Positions 28,245 through 37,064 of a DNA stretch of 64,000 nt are shown piece by piece. The notes under the pieces were generated by a model. It saw only the letters and a program-made list of their open reading frames with translations, did not search any database and was not told the origin of the DNA. Within the stretch, counting starts at the first letter, position 1. Every line of letters begins with the position of its first letter. The position numbers and the translations under genes were made by a program. Origin of the DNA: Ketobacter sp. MCCC 1A13808 (GTDB lineage: Bacteria; Pseudomonadota; Gammaproteobacteria; Pseudomonadales; Ketobacteraceae). Location: positions 186,001 through 250,000 of the forward strand of contig NZ_VRKW01000001.1 in the NCBI RefSeq assembly GCF_009746715.1. The letters run 5' to 3'.

Positions 28245-28811
28245 TTGAAGAATATATTCAAAAAGTACATTCCAGCTCCGCACACCATTACGGAGCACCG
28301 CTGGATTTCAAAACTTGGTCCAAAAATAAAAGACCCCAACCTATGGCACCTCAACCGCAGGTCTGTGTCCTATGGTATTTTGGCCGGCACTTTCTGCGCT
28401 TTTATTCCATTGCCGATACAAATTTTCTTCGCCATTTTTGCGTGTTTTTTTATCCGCGGTAATCTACCGGTCGCGGTGGCATCCACCTGGATAAGTAACC
28501 CTTTCACCTATCTTCCCCTGTACTTTTTTTGCTACGAAGTGGGTGCCTGGCTTTGGGGCTTTCCTGTCGACAGCACAGGTAAGCCGATTCAGATACAGTT
28601 CGATTTAATTCTGTCCGATTTTCAACTATTTATTCATCAGTTGGGGAATCTGGGCTGGAAAGCGATGGGGCCGCTGCTGTTAGGCTGTTTTATTGTAGGC
28701 ACTCTGACTGCAGTTGGCTGCTTCATAGTAATTAGAGTGCTGTGGCGAGTGCATATTTATCGCGCCTGGAACCACCGCCGCGAGAAACGCTTCAACAAAA
28801 AAAAATGGTAA
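28245..28811 (+). CDS. DUF2062 domain inner-membrane protein
   Basis: 188 residues. The DUF2062 pattern is clear: WHLNRRSVSYGILAGTFCAFIPLPIQIFFA, then STWISNPFTYLPLYFFCYEVG, and a last membrane helix (MGPLLLGCFIVGTLTAVGCFIVI). The ends are basic. The family is common beside comEC and lolCDE in Pseudomonas but its function is unknown. It reads divergently from comEC and converges on lolD. Confidence 0.9.
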   Translation: MKNIFKKYIPAPHTITEHRWISKLGPKIKDPNLWHLNRRSVSYGILAGTFCAFIPLPIQIFFAIFACFFIRGNLPVAVASTWISNPFTYLPLYFFCYEVGAWLWGFPVDSTGKPIQIQFDLILSDFQLFIHQLGNLGWKAMGPLLLGCFIVGTLTAVGCFIVIRVLWRVHIYRAWNHRREKRFNKKKW

Positions 28812-28846
28812 ATCAAAACCGGGACCCATCACCTTACAACGATTGA

Positions 28847-29578
28847 CTAGAGCCCGCTCATCAAGCTCTCCCTATCTGCCTCACTCAAATGCCCATCTTC
28901 CATTTTGACTACTCTATCCACCTGTTGAGCTAATCCAAGGTCGTGAGTCACAATCAAAAACGAAATATTCAGGCTACGATTCAGGTCATGCATTAATTTC
29001 TGAATTTCTTTTGCTGTATGCACGTCAAGATTACCCGTAGGCTCATCTGCCATCACGCAAGCGGGCTCGGTCACAAGGGCTCGAGCTATTGCCACCCGCT
29101 GCCGTTCACCTCCGGATAACTCAGATGGTTTGTGCCGCAACCTGTGACCCAATCCCACCCGTTCCAGCATCTCGGCGGCACGCCGTTTTACCTCTGCCGG
29201 CGCCTCATTGCGAAGCAATAACGGCATCCCTACGTTTTCCAACGCTGAAAATTCAGGTAAAAGGTGGTGAAATTGATAAACAAAGCCTATGTGGCGGTTG
29301 CGTACAATCCCCCTATCTTTGTCGTTTAAGGAACTGAAATCGCGACCATTAATTAAAATGGCACCGGAAGTGGGTGTATCCAATCCGCTTAGCAGATGGA
29401 GCAAGGTTGTTTTGCCGGATCCGGAATTGCCGATAATCGCAGCGAAATCCCCTCTGGCCAGGGAAAAGTTGATGGCTTTGAGCACCTGTATCTGCTCCGG
29501 ACCTTCATCAAAACTTTTGCTTAAATCCCGACATTCAAGCACGATCGGGTTATTGGTGTGATGAACGTCGTCACTCAT
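28847..29578 (-). CDS. lolD: Lipoprotein-releasing ABC transporter ATPase LolD
   Basis: 243 residues. It powers release of outer-membrane lipoproteins from the inner membrane to LolA. Walker [10 protein letters not shown] (50-58), the Q-loop in [19 protein letters not shown] (LolD type), the signature [15 protein letters not shown], and Walker [12 protein letters not shown] are all intact. It overlaps the permease gene by 8 bases. Confidence 0.95.
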   Translation of the reverse strand: MSDDVHHTNNPIVLECRDLSKSFDEGPEQIQVLKAINFSLARGDFAAIIGNSGSGKTTLLHLLSGLDTPTSGAILINGRDFSSLNDKDRGIVRNRHIGFVYQFHHLLPEFSALENVGMPLLLRNEAPAEVKRRAAEMLERVGLGHRLRHKPSELSGGERQRVAIARALVTEPACVMADEPTGNLDVHTAKEIQKLMHDLNRSLNISFLIVTHDLGLAQQVDRVVKMEDGHLSEADRESLMSGL

Positions 29579-30806
29579 AACGCAGTGCCTCCGCCGGTTG
29601 CACTTTGGCTGCTCTGCGTGCGGGGTAAAGTGTCGCCAGGAAGCTCATAATAAAACCCATACCACTGACAAACATGACATTGCCCCAACGCAACTCGGAT
29701 GGCAGATAATTCACGAAGTACTGCTCGAACAGCTGGGTATTTGAAACCTCTTCAACCCAGAGAGCGAAGTCACTGATATTGAGGGCAATAAATACACCCA
29801 ATAAAGTTCCCATCAGCGTGCCCATCACTCCGATAAAGCTGCCTTGAACCATAAACACCGTCATGATAGTTCGAGGTGAAGCCCCCAACGTTCGTAAAAT
29901 CGCGATATCTGCTTTCTTATCCGTCACAACCATCACCAGGCTGGATACAATATTGAAGGCTGCCACCGCCACGATCAGAGTCAGTAACAACGCCATCATC
30001 GTTTTTTCCATTTTGATGGCCTGGAATAATGTGCCATGAGTACGGGTCCAGTCCGAAGCATAAAACTGCCCATCCAGTTTACCGGCGATTTGCCAGGCCA
30101 CCTGACCCGCAATAAACAGGTTATCCACCTTAATGCGTACGCCTTCCACCTTACCCTTGATTCGGGCCAGGCGCGCAGCATCTTCCAAATGAATAAATCC
30201 GACGATACCGTCCAGTTCTGCCCCGACTTTAAATAGCCCGGACACAGTGAATCGTTTGAAGCGGGGAATAACCCCGGCAGGTGAAACCGTTGCTTCTGGT
30301 AACACCAGGGTGACTTTATCACCCACGGCAAGGCCTAATTTACCTGCCAAAGCGCTGCCCAGAACAATATTAAAACTGCCGGATTGCAGATCCTGTAGAC
30401 TGCCACTGGTCATGTATTTCGAAATAATGGATACCCGGTCTTCATAGTCCGGATGAACCCCTGTAATAAACGCACTGTCTACCGTGCCCTTATGACTGAG
30501 TAGCCCTTGCAGCTGGATAAAAGGGGCCGCGCCTTCAACGTGTTTTTCAGTTTCTGCGTCTGCGATTACCTTTTCCCAATCCGAGAACGGCTGATACCCG
30601 ACAATGCTACCCTGAGGCACCATACCCAGAATGCGGTGCTGCAACTCGCGGTCGAATCCATTCATCACCGACAACACCACAATTAAAACCATAACGCCGA
30701 GTGTGAGGCCCAATATAGAGGTCAATGAGATGAAGGATATAAAGTGATTACGCCGCTTTGCGCGGGTATATCGTAATCCGATAAATAATGAGACAGGTCT
30801 AAACAT
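29571..30806 (-). CDS. lolC: LolC/LolE-family lipoprotein-releasing permease
   Basis: 411 residues. Four membrane helices: one near 22-50, and three in the C-terminal FtsX domain (about 275-300, 315-350 and 375-395). Between them is a MacB-like periplasmic domain. Conserved pieces: [43 protein letters not shown], and [20 protein letters not shown] at the end. Only one LolC/E-type gene is present beside lolD, whereas many gammaproteobacteria have two; it may act as a homodimer (LolF-like) or have a partner elsewhere. The gene symbol is tentative for that reason. Confidence 0.88.
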   Translation of the reverse strand: MFRPVSLFIGLRYTRAKRRNHFISFISLTSILGLTLGVMVLIVVLSVMNGFDRELQHRILGMVPQGSIVGYQPFSDWEKVIADAETEKHVEGAAPFIQLQGLLSHKGTVDSAFITGVHPDYEDRVSIISKYMTSGSLQDLQSGSFNIVLGSALAGKLGLAVGDKVTLVLPEATVSPAGVIPRFKRFTVSGLFKVGAELDGIVGFIHLEDAARLARIKGKVEGVRIKVDNLFIAGQVAWQIAGKLDGQFYASDWTRTHGTLFQAIKMEKTMMALLLTLIVAVAAFNIVSSLVMVVTDKKADIAILRTLGASPRTIMTVFMVQGSFIGVMGTLMGTLLGVFIALNISDFALWVEEVSNTQLFEQYFVNYLPSELRWGNVMFVSGMGFIMSFLATLYPARRAAKVQPAEALRYE

Positions 30807-30923
30807 GGACGGAATTAAACCACAGCAGAGAATCGAATACTATCAGGATATTAGACCCCATAAACTCACCAATTGCAGGTTTTCTGATACACTTTTTTTA
30901 AGGTACTTTGCAGAGGAATAAAC

Positions 30924-31508
30924 GTGAACGATCTGGACCGCAGGGATTTCTATCGTATTGACGACCTGATTCATCTGATTCATACCCCCATCGACCCCGA
31001 CCACGCTTCGGGAAATCCCTATGATGAGCGTTATCCAATCCCGCGGGAGGCCCTGCTGGTAAGCCAGCTGCAGACGATAAACAACGATAACCGTGATTTG
31101 CTCAGACTGGTGGGTGACTCGAACCGGGCATTGGGAAATTACCTGCGCAGCATCGACGAGAAAATCAAGTTATTAGCGCAATACATCGCAAGCGATGACC
31201 CCGAACTACAGCAGAAAGTACCCGTCACCCTGAGCGAGGGTGGCCTCTCCTTCTATAGTGGCGAACTGCTTGAGATAGGCACCTGCCTACACCTGGTGAT
31301 CGTGCTCTTCCCCAAAATTAATGCAATTGCTGCGATCGGCACCGTTAAAACCAACGAAAAACTGGAAGAGCACCCCACCCTATACCGGCTTGGGGTAGAG
31401 TTCACATCCCTGAACGAGGCGGATCGCAAACAATTAGTGCGCCATATCCGACGCCTTGAGTCACAAGGGATTCGTGAACAAGGCCAAAATTCGACCAACA
31501 ATAATTAG
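30924..31508 (+). CDS. PilZ-domain protein, probable c-di-GMP receptor
   Basis: 194 residues. The N-terminus DRRDFYRIDD carries the RxxxR-type arginines, and VTLSEGGLSF (around 101-110) is the second PilZ motif ((D/N/T)xSxxG), so c-di-GMP binding is plausible. A middle helical part (about 40-95) lies between the two. The same protein is found beside lolC in Pseudomonas. It is divergent from lolC. The output is unknown; flagellar or surface functions are common in the family. Confidence 0.85.
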   Translation: MNDLDRRDFYRIDDLIHLIHTPIDPDHASGNPYDERYPIPREALLVSQLQTINNDNRDLLRLVGDSNRALGNYLRSIDEKIKLLAQYIASDDPELQQKVPVTLSEGGLSFYSGELLEIGTCLHLVIVLFPKINAIAAIGTVKTNEKLEEHPTLYRLGVEFTSLNEADRKQLVRHIRRLESQGIREQGQNSTNNN

Positions 31509-31566
31509 CGAAACCAAAGATCTATCTGCTATAACTTATTTATAAGTGATAAAAGGTTGATCCATT

Positions 31567-31857
31567 ATGAGAAAACTGAAGCCATTCCTATTAGCTTTGG
31601 CGGTGTTGGCATACGCGCCACTGGGCATTGCCCAGGATGTTGCTATCCCCGTTGGACAGCAAGGCACCGAATACAGCAATGTTGAACGCCCGAAAACCGG
31701 CCAGAGTATGGACCAGGTGAACGCCCGATTCGGCGCTCCGGATCAGAAATTAGCGGCCGTAGGCGAGCCCCCCATATCACGCTGGATTTATTCTCAATAT
31801 ACGGTTTATTTCGAGAGCGGCCAGGTCATCCACAGCGTCCTCAACAACAGCCACTAA
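31567..31857 (+). CDS. Small secreted protein with BamE-like character
   Basis: 96 residues. A signal peptide is clear (MRKLKPFLLALAVLAY..., cleavage probably after GIAQ/A near 22). The mature part has RPKTGQSMDQVNARFGAPDQ followed by SRWIYSQYTVYFESGQVIHSVL, the pattern of SmpA/BamE-type or PepSY-sized envelope folds (helix with 'MxxVxxxFGxP', then strands). It is found after the PilZ gene in relatives too. No function is known to me. Confidence 0.75.
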   Translation: MRKLKPFLLALAVLAYAPLGIAQDVAIPVGQQGTEYSNVERPKTGQSMDQVNARFGAPDQKLAAVGEPPISRWIYSQYTVYFESGQVIHSVLNNSH

Positions 31858-31871
31858 AGCTCTTTAAAAAC

Positions 31872-31898
31872 AGGCGGTAATGGGCTATGTTACCGCCT
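31872..31898 (+). terminator. Perfect hairpin after the small secreted protein gene
   Basis: AGGCGGTAA (31872-31880) and TTACCGCCT (31890-31898) form a 9-bp stem with a 9-base loop, 15 bases past the stop. The following bases (CGTTTACC) are a poor U tract, so it may act as a weak terminator, an mRNA end stabiliser or a processing site between this gene and aguA. Confidence 0.5.
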
Positions 31899-31932
31899 CG
31901 TTTACCCCATCTTTGGCTGTGATTTCCCGACT

Positions 31933-32961
31933 ATGTCTGACCCCTTTCAAATGCTGCCTGAGTGGGCAGAACAGTCTGCTGTAATGTTGGCGTGGCCACA
32001 TGAGCGCTCTGACTGGAAGCCCTGGCTAACCGATATTGAGCAGGACTACGTGGCTCTGGCAAGCGCCATAGCCGACAGTGCCAACCCGCTAATCTTGTGC
32101 CGCGACCATCATCACCAGGCACGTATAGAGCAACTGATAGGCGATTGTTGCCAACACCCTCCCCAATTTTATATTCGCTCCTACAACGACACCTGGTGCC
32201 GGGATTTCGGGCCGTTGGCGCTGGGTCACCGGAACGACCTGGTTCTGATGGATTTTCGATTCAATGGCTGGGGCGATAAGTACAATGCCGAACTGGATAA
32301 CGCTATCAACAGCAGCCTGAAGGCGGTTTGGCAGGTGCCAATGCGTTCGGTCGACTTTGAATTGGAAGGCGGCAGTATCGAATGTGACGGCCTCGGCACC
32401 CTGCTCACCACCGAGCACTGCCTTTTGGACAGCAACCGAAACCAACACTTCGACCGCAACACCATCGAACACCTGATCAAAGACAAATTGGGGGTGTCCA
32501 GGGTTCTCTGGCTTTCTGCAGGCGCTCTGCTGGGAGACGATACCGACAGTCATATAGATAATCTGGCTCGCTTTTGCGATCCCAGAACAATCGCTTTTGC
32601 AAGCTGCAACAACCCTGAAGACCCTCACTTTCCACACCTGCAGGAAATGGAACGTCAATTGAAAAAGTTCAGGCAGTTGGACGGATCACCTTATATCCTG
32701 GTGCCCATAGAGATTCCCGAGCCACAGCTGGACGAAAGTGGACAGCGCCTACCAGGGAGCTATGTTAATTTTCTAATTCTGAACCAACAAATTATTGTCC
32801 CCGTTTTCGGTTGTGAGCAGGATGAAGCGGCCCTGAATTCGCTCCGTCGCTGTTTTCCTGACAAAAAAATTCGTCCGGTTCGGGGAAATAATCTGATCCG
32901 TCAGTTTGGTGGCCCTCATTGCGCAACCATGCAACTACCGAAAGGAGTCATTGCCTTATGA
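31933..32961 (+). CDS. aguA: Agmatine deiminase (peptidylarginine deiminase family)
   Basis: 342 residues. It converts agmatine to N-carbamoylputrescine. The PPAD fold residues are visible: MAWPHERSDW near the start, NDTWCRDFGPL, ELEGGSIECDG, GDDTDSHIDNLARF with the catalytic histidine, and the nucleophile C330 in GGPHCATMQLP. It is coupled to aguB by an ATGA overlap, which supports agmatine as substrate over other guanidine substrates. Confidence 0.93.
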   Translation: MSDPFQMLPEWAEQSAVMLAWPHERSDWKPWLTDIEQDYVALASAIADSANPLILCRDHHHQARIEQLIGDCCQHPPQFYIRSYNDTWCRDFGPLALGHRNDLVLMDFRFNGWGDKYNAELDNAINSSLKAVWQVPMRSVDFELEGGSIECDGLGTLLTTEHCLLDSNRNQHFDRNTIEHLIKDKLGVSRVLWLSAGALLGDDTDSHIDNLARFCDPRTIAFASCNNPEDPHFPHLQEMERQLKKFRQLDGSPYILVPIEIPEPQLDESGQRLPGSYVNFLILNQQIIVPVFGCEQDEAALNSLRRCFPDKKIRPVRGNNLIRQFGGPHCATMQLPKGVIAL

Positions 32962-33878
32962 GTGAAAACACCCACATTCGCGTGGCCGTTATCCAGCAAC
33001 CGGCCTGGCCAGACAAAGATAAAAGTCTGGCCCAAACAGAACAACTGCTACAGGAAGTCATGGCGTCAGCCAAACCGGATTTGGTTTTGCTCCAGGAGCT
33101 ACATTGCACTCATTATTTCTGCCAGACAGAAGATACCCGGTTATTTGACCTGGCCGAACCATTGGACGGCCCTTCTGCTCAGCAACTTGCTGGCTGGGCA
33201 GCACAGTATCAAGTCGTGATAGTCGGCTCACTGTTTGAAAAGCGTGCTCCCGGTGTGTTTCACAATACCGCCGTGGTTTTTGACAAGGATGGCTCGCTAG
33301 CCGGGTTTTATCGCAAGATGCACATACCTGACGACCCGGGCTTCTACGAGAAGTTTTATTTTACGCCCGGTGACGCAACCCAGCTAAACGGTAACAACGG
33401 ATTCACACCAATCCAAACCAGCATAGGCAAGCTGGGCGTGTTGGTGTGCTGGGATCAATGGTACCCGGAGGCAGCACGCCTGATGGCCCTGGCTGGTGCC
33501 GACCTGCTTTTGTACCCCACCGCCATCGGCTGGGATCCGGGCGATACCGAGGAAGAAAAAAGCCGTCAAAAGGAAGCCTGGCAGCTGATCCAGCGCTCCC
33601 ATTCAATAGCTAATCACCTGCCCGTATTGGTCGCAAACCGGGTGGGCCATGAATCAGACCCGTCCAAGCAAAGTGAGGGCATTCAATTTTGGGGTAATAG
33701 TTTTATTGCCGGGCCCCAGGGTGAGCTACTGGCGCAGGCGGATGCGATCAGCGCCCAAAGTCTGTACGCAGACATCGATATACACCGCACTGAATACCTG
33801 CGCCGCATCTGGCCTTACTTCCGTGACCGTCGTATCGACGCCTATGACGGGCTTACCAAGCGTTTCTTGAGACCCTGA
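32958..33878 (+). CDS. aguB: N-carbamoylputrescine amidase
   Basis: 306 residues from ATG 32958, chosen because AAAGGAG lies at 32941-32947 and the ATG overlaps the aguA TGA; the frame extends 13 codons upstream without purpose. A nitrilase-superfamily amidase that yields putrescine, CO2 and ammonia. The catalytic triad is E47 (LLQELH), K120 (FYRKMHIPDDPGFYEKFYF) and C164 (LVCWDQWYPEAARL). With AguA it forms the arginine-decarboxylase branch of putrescine synthesis. Confidence 0.95.
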   Translation: MSENTHIRVAVIQQPAWPDKDKSLAQTEQLLQEVMASAKPDLVLLQELHCTHYFCQTEDTRLFDLAEPLDGPSAQQLAGWAAQYQVVIVGSLFEKRAPGVFHNTAVVFDKDGSLAGFYRKMHIPDDPGFYEKFYFTPGDATQLNGNNGFTPIQTSIGKLGVLVCWDQWYPEAARLMALAGADLLLYPTAIGWDPGDTEEEKSRQKEAWQLIQRSHSIANHLPVLVANRVGHESDPSKQSEGIQFWGNSFIAGPQGELLAQADAISAQSLYADIDIHRTEYLRRIWPYFRDRRIDAYDGLTKRFLRP

Positions 33879-33882
33879 TCCC

Positions 33883-34611
33883 ATGCAAATTATTGGTCAT
33901 CGCGGCGCGCGTAATGAAGCACCTGAAAATACACAGGCCGGATTCGAGTATCTGCGTCAACTGGGCCTGCATCACGTTGAACTGGATATCCGGCTTTCCA
34001 GCGACGATCAATTGGTGGTTATTCACGATACCAGTGTCAACCGGACCTGTAACGGACGCGGGAGAGTCCGGGAACTCACCGCGTCTGCAATGCAAGCGCT
34101 GGATGCCACCAAGCCCTTTTCTCAATGGCCGCAACCAAGTGGCGTCCCTCTGCTGTGTGACGTATTAGAGCAATGGCCTGCTTTGCAGTCCATCCAGTTG
34201 GAAGTTAAAACCACCGATTTACCGTCCTTGAAAATCATTGTCCGAAAATTGGTGACCTTGATCGAACAATTCAATCTCCATGACCAGGCCACCATCACCA
34301 CCACCGATCAAAAATTGCTTCAGTTATTGCACCGGTCCGAACCCCATATCGCCCGAGGATTGGTAGCCGAGCGCTTCATCCGTTCGCCGATCGACGTTTG
34401 TCTACGCCATCAATGCACCCTGATCGCCGCTAATTATCATCGCTGCTCAGAACGATTTGTCGCCACTGCCCACCAGGCAGGGCTGCAGGTTTCCTGCTGG
34501 ACCGTCAACAGCGTCAATGTTGCGCGTCGTCTGCAAAGTATCGGAGTTGACAGCCTGATAACCGACTGTCCCACCACCCTGCTCCAACAGCTATCGGGCT
34601 GTGATGTCTAA
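33883..34611 (+). CDS. Glycerophosphodiester phosphodiesterase
   Basis: 242 residues, with no signal peptide, so the UgpQ-like cytosolic type. GDPD motifs: IIGHRGARNEAPENTQAGF at the N-terminus (catalytic H and R), VELDIRLSSDDQLVVIHD with metal-binding E/D and the second histidine, then QLEVKT. The C-terminal GLQVSCWTVNSVNVARRLQSIGVDSLITDCP is typical. It hydrolyses glycerophosphodiesters from phospholipid turnover to glycerol-3-phosphate. It starts 4 bases after aguB. Confidence 0.93.
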   Translation: MQIIGHRGARNEAPENTQAGFEYLRQLGLHHVELDIRLSSDDQLVVIHDTSVNRTCNGRGRVRELTASAMQALDATKPFSQWPQPSGVPLLCDVLEQWPALQSIQLEVKTTDLPSLKIIVRKLVTLIEQFNLHDQATITTTDQKLLQLLHRSEPHIARGLVAERFIRSPIDVCLRHQCTLIAANYHRCSERFVATAHQAGLQVSCWTVNSVNVARRLQSIGVDSLITDCPTTLLQQLSGCDV

Positions 34612-35686
34612 ATCCATTTTTCGTACGCTTCGTTGCTGTCTGCTAATTTACCTCATGATCCTGGTGGCCGGATGTGACGCAACCTATTATTGGCAAGCCG
34701 CTTCCGGGCAGCTCCAGCTCATTACTGAGCGTCAATCGATTGAAGAGCTGGTGCAATCGGAGCGAACGCCACCGGCGCTAAAAAGCCAATTACAGTTAAT
34801 ACTCGACGCGCGGCAGTTTGCACTGGATCGATTACCTATTACTGCAAACGACTCCTACCTCAGTTATGTCGATCTGAAGCGCGAACATGTTATCTGGAAT
34901 CTTTTCGTCACCCCGAAACTGTCTATGGAGAATCAAACCTGGTGCTATCCGATCGCCGGCTGCGTGAGTTACCGGGGCTATTTTTCGCAACAAAAAGCAT
35001 TAGCGTCCGCCCAGGACTGGCAACAGAAAGGATTCGATGTTTATGTCGGTGGGGTGGATGCCTATAGCACCCTGGGCTGGTTTGACGATCCTGTGCTGAG
35101 CTCGTTTCTTTCCCGCCCCCCATTGGGACTGGCTGCCCTGCTGTTTCACGAGTTATCGCATCAGGTACTGTACGTAAAAGACGATACGGTTTTCAATGAG
35201 AGCTTCGCCACCACAGTGGAAGAAATACTGCTGCAACAATGGGTCGTCCACAACCATTTACAACCGACCTGGAGCGATTATCATACAAATAAAGCTCGCC
35301 AAAATGCGTTCATGGAAATGGTGATTGACAACAAACTTCAACGGGACCAGCTATTCCGCTCAGATCGCCCCGCCTCGGAAAAAGCGATCGGAAAACAACG
35401 ATTGATTGCTGACTTAGCCAGTCAATATCAGCAGTTCAAAGCGGAATGGGACCACTACAGTGGTTACGATGACTGGTTCGCGCAGGGACTCAACAATGCC
35501 CAACTCTCAACGATTGCCACGTATTATGAGCTAGCCCCCGGCTTCCACGCACTGTTCCAACAGAGCAACAACGATTTAGCCGAATTTATCAATCGCTGCC
35601 AGGCGCTTGCGGAGCGCTCCAAATCCGAAAGGGACTCCGTACTGAAACAACTCGCAACCGCGAACATCGACTATACTGAAAACTAA
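34604..35686 (+). CDS. Putative lipoprotein aminopeptidase (PF10023 type)
   Basis: 360 residues from ATG 34604; GTG at 34601 is an alternative, and both overlap the preceding gene. The lipobox LVAGC gives C24 as the lipidated residue, followed by aspartate D25, which in E. coli-type rules would keep it in the inner membrane. The zinc site HELSH (182-186) and NESFAT (198-203, E199 as third ligand) match the putative aminopeptidase family. YYWQAASGQLQLI after the lipobox is a family hallmark. Predicted periplasmic and membrane-bound. Substrate unknown. Confidence 0.85.
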   Translation: MSKSIFRTLRCCLLIYLMILVAGCDATYYWQAASGQLQLITERQSIEELVQSERTPPALKSQLQLILDARQFALDRLPITANDSYLSYVDLKREHVIWNLFVTPKLSMENQTWCYPIAGCVSYRGYFSQQKALASAQDWQQKGFDVYVGGVDAYSTLGWFDDPVLSSFLSRPPLGLAALLFHELSHQVLYVKDDTVFNESFATTVEEILLQQWVVHNHLQPTWSDYHTNKARQNAFMEMVIDNKLQRDQLFRSDRPASEKAIGKQRLIADLASQYQQFKAEWDHYSGYDDWFAQGLNNAQLSTIATYYELAPGFHALFQQSNNDLAEFINRCQALAERSKSERDSVLKQLATANIDYTEN

Positions 35687-35719
35687 GTAGATGAATTAAA
35701 AGCGGTTAACCTATTTCTG

Positions 35720-36670
35720 ATGGCCAGTACGCTAACTCACCCCGACAAGAATGCCCTCGATCCTTTTAGCAGACTGGATGCATTAATCCCTGTTCTGTCC
35801 GACCTCTATACGGCAATCAAGGCCAAGCACGCCGGGTGTGTGGACATGATGGATAAAATCGTGGCTGTAATTTGCCTGATCACGGATACCTATCCGGATG
35901 CTGCGCTGGCCGCGATACACCTTTCCCGGCAGACATCGCCTCTAAAACAACCTATCTATTGCGCTGTTATTGCTCACCTTTTCGGCCAACAGCATCAGCT
36001 GAGCCCGGATAAACAAAAAGCACTAATGCAGGCCGTATTAAGCTGTAATATCACTTTTTACGAGTTCCAGGTGTTACTCAACAGCATGGATGGCAAGCTA
36101 ACAGCAGCCCAACGGGTCAAACTTGAGAAGCATCCCTTGCAAAGCGCCCTGTTACTGGAAGCAGCCGGCTTCAACGATGCCATGCTGATTAAAGCGATCC
36201 GCCAACATCATGAACGACCGGACGGCAGTGGCTACCCGAACCACCTGACCAGCACCGATATTTCGGACATCGCATTAATGGTGTCCATGTGCGAAGTCTA
36301 CAGTGCACGCATCGACAATCGTGCGTATCGTAAACCGGTATTGGCGCGTGAAGCCCTGGCCCATTTTAATAATGATCAGGATGACAGGCTGAAAGGATTG
36401 CTGCTCAATTTCGCGAAATCCGTCGGCATTTATCCGCCGGGCACCTGGGTAAAATTAGCCAGCGGAGAAACCGCAATAGCCACGCATCGGCAGAAAAACA
36501 GTCCGGTGCCCATTGTCAGAGCACTGTTCGATGCTGATGATGAACCCTATATGGGCTCAGTAGTAAGAGATTGTAGCCTGCCGGAATGGAAAGTAGTCCA
36601 GGCAACCGCTCCCCCTGCGCGGCCTTTGGTCGACCTAACGGTTTTATTCATGGGGAACGAACACAGATAG
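35720..36670 (+). CDS. Degenerate HD-GYP domain protein
   Basis: 316 residues. The second half of an HD-GYP phosphodiesterase is well kept: LEKHPLQSALLLEAAGF (HP at 138-139), HHERPDGSGYPNHL (163-176) and CEVYSARIDNRAYRKPVLAREAL. The first half is not: where HDIGK is expected the sequence reads CNITF (109-113), and AD before V(Y/F)SA reads CE. The metal-binding HD pair is therefore missing, so c-di-GMP hydrolysis is doubtful and a sensing or scaffolding role is more likely. It has no receiver domain. The ribosome site before ATG 35720 is weak. Confidence 0.8.
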   Translation: MASTLTHPDKNALDPFSRLDALIPVLSDLYTAIKAKHAGCVDMMDKIVAVICLITDTYPDAALAAIHLSRQTSPLKQPIYCAVIAHLFGQQHQLSPDKQKALMQAVLSCNITFYEFQVLLNSMDGKLTAAQRVKLEKHPLQSALLLEAAGFNDAMLIKAIRQHHERPDGSGYPNHLTSTDISDIALMVSMCEVYSARIDNRAYRKPVLAREALAHFNNDQDDRLKGLLLNFAKSVGIYPPGTWVKLASGETAIATHRQKNSPVPIVRALFDADDEPYMGSVVRDCSLPEWKVVQATAPPARPLVDLTVLFMGNEHR

Positions 36671-36674
36671 ACAA

Positions 36675-37064
36675 TTAAGCGGATGAACTTCCCCGGGCTA
36701 CAACAAGTTGCCTGAAAGGCTTCCGCACTAGCCAATAAGCCCCCACCGCAATTACGTCTGCGAGCAAATCCCACAAAGAAAACTCCCGGTAGGCTAACTC
36801 ACTTTGCAATAGTTCTATCGATACCCCGTACAGAAATAGGGGCACAAATTTGAATTTAAAAAAGTTGTACCCCGGGAAACCGCGGTCAAGGCAGTACGAC
36901 AGCACAAAAAAGGCAGCAAAGTGGTTCACCTTGTCAGTCGCCAACTCCGCAATTTGCACTTTGGAGGCCGTAAACGCCAGCCAACTGATAACGGTCAGAT
37001 TAATCAGCAGTGCTATGCGAAAGGCCCAACATAACTGATGGGGTTTTAAGGGTACGACAATCAT
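36675..37064 (-). CDS. VanZ-like membrane protein
   Basis: 129 residues with four probable membrane helices. VanZ-family pattern: DKVNHFAAFFVLSYCLDRGFP in the middle, then ELLQSELAYREFSLWDLLADVIAVGAYWLVRK near the end. Such short proteins (YgjQ/VanZ-like) are widespread and of unknown function. It shares one base with the sthA stop (TAATG), so it is probably translated from the sthA mRNA. Confidence 0.82.
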   Translation of the reverse strand: MIVVPLKPHQLCWAFRIALLINLTVISWLAFTASKVQIAELATDKVNHFAAFFVLSYCLDRGFPGYNFFKFKFVPLFLYGVSIELLQSELAYREFSLWDLLADVIAVGAYWLVRKPFRQLVVARGSSSA

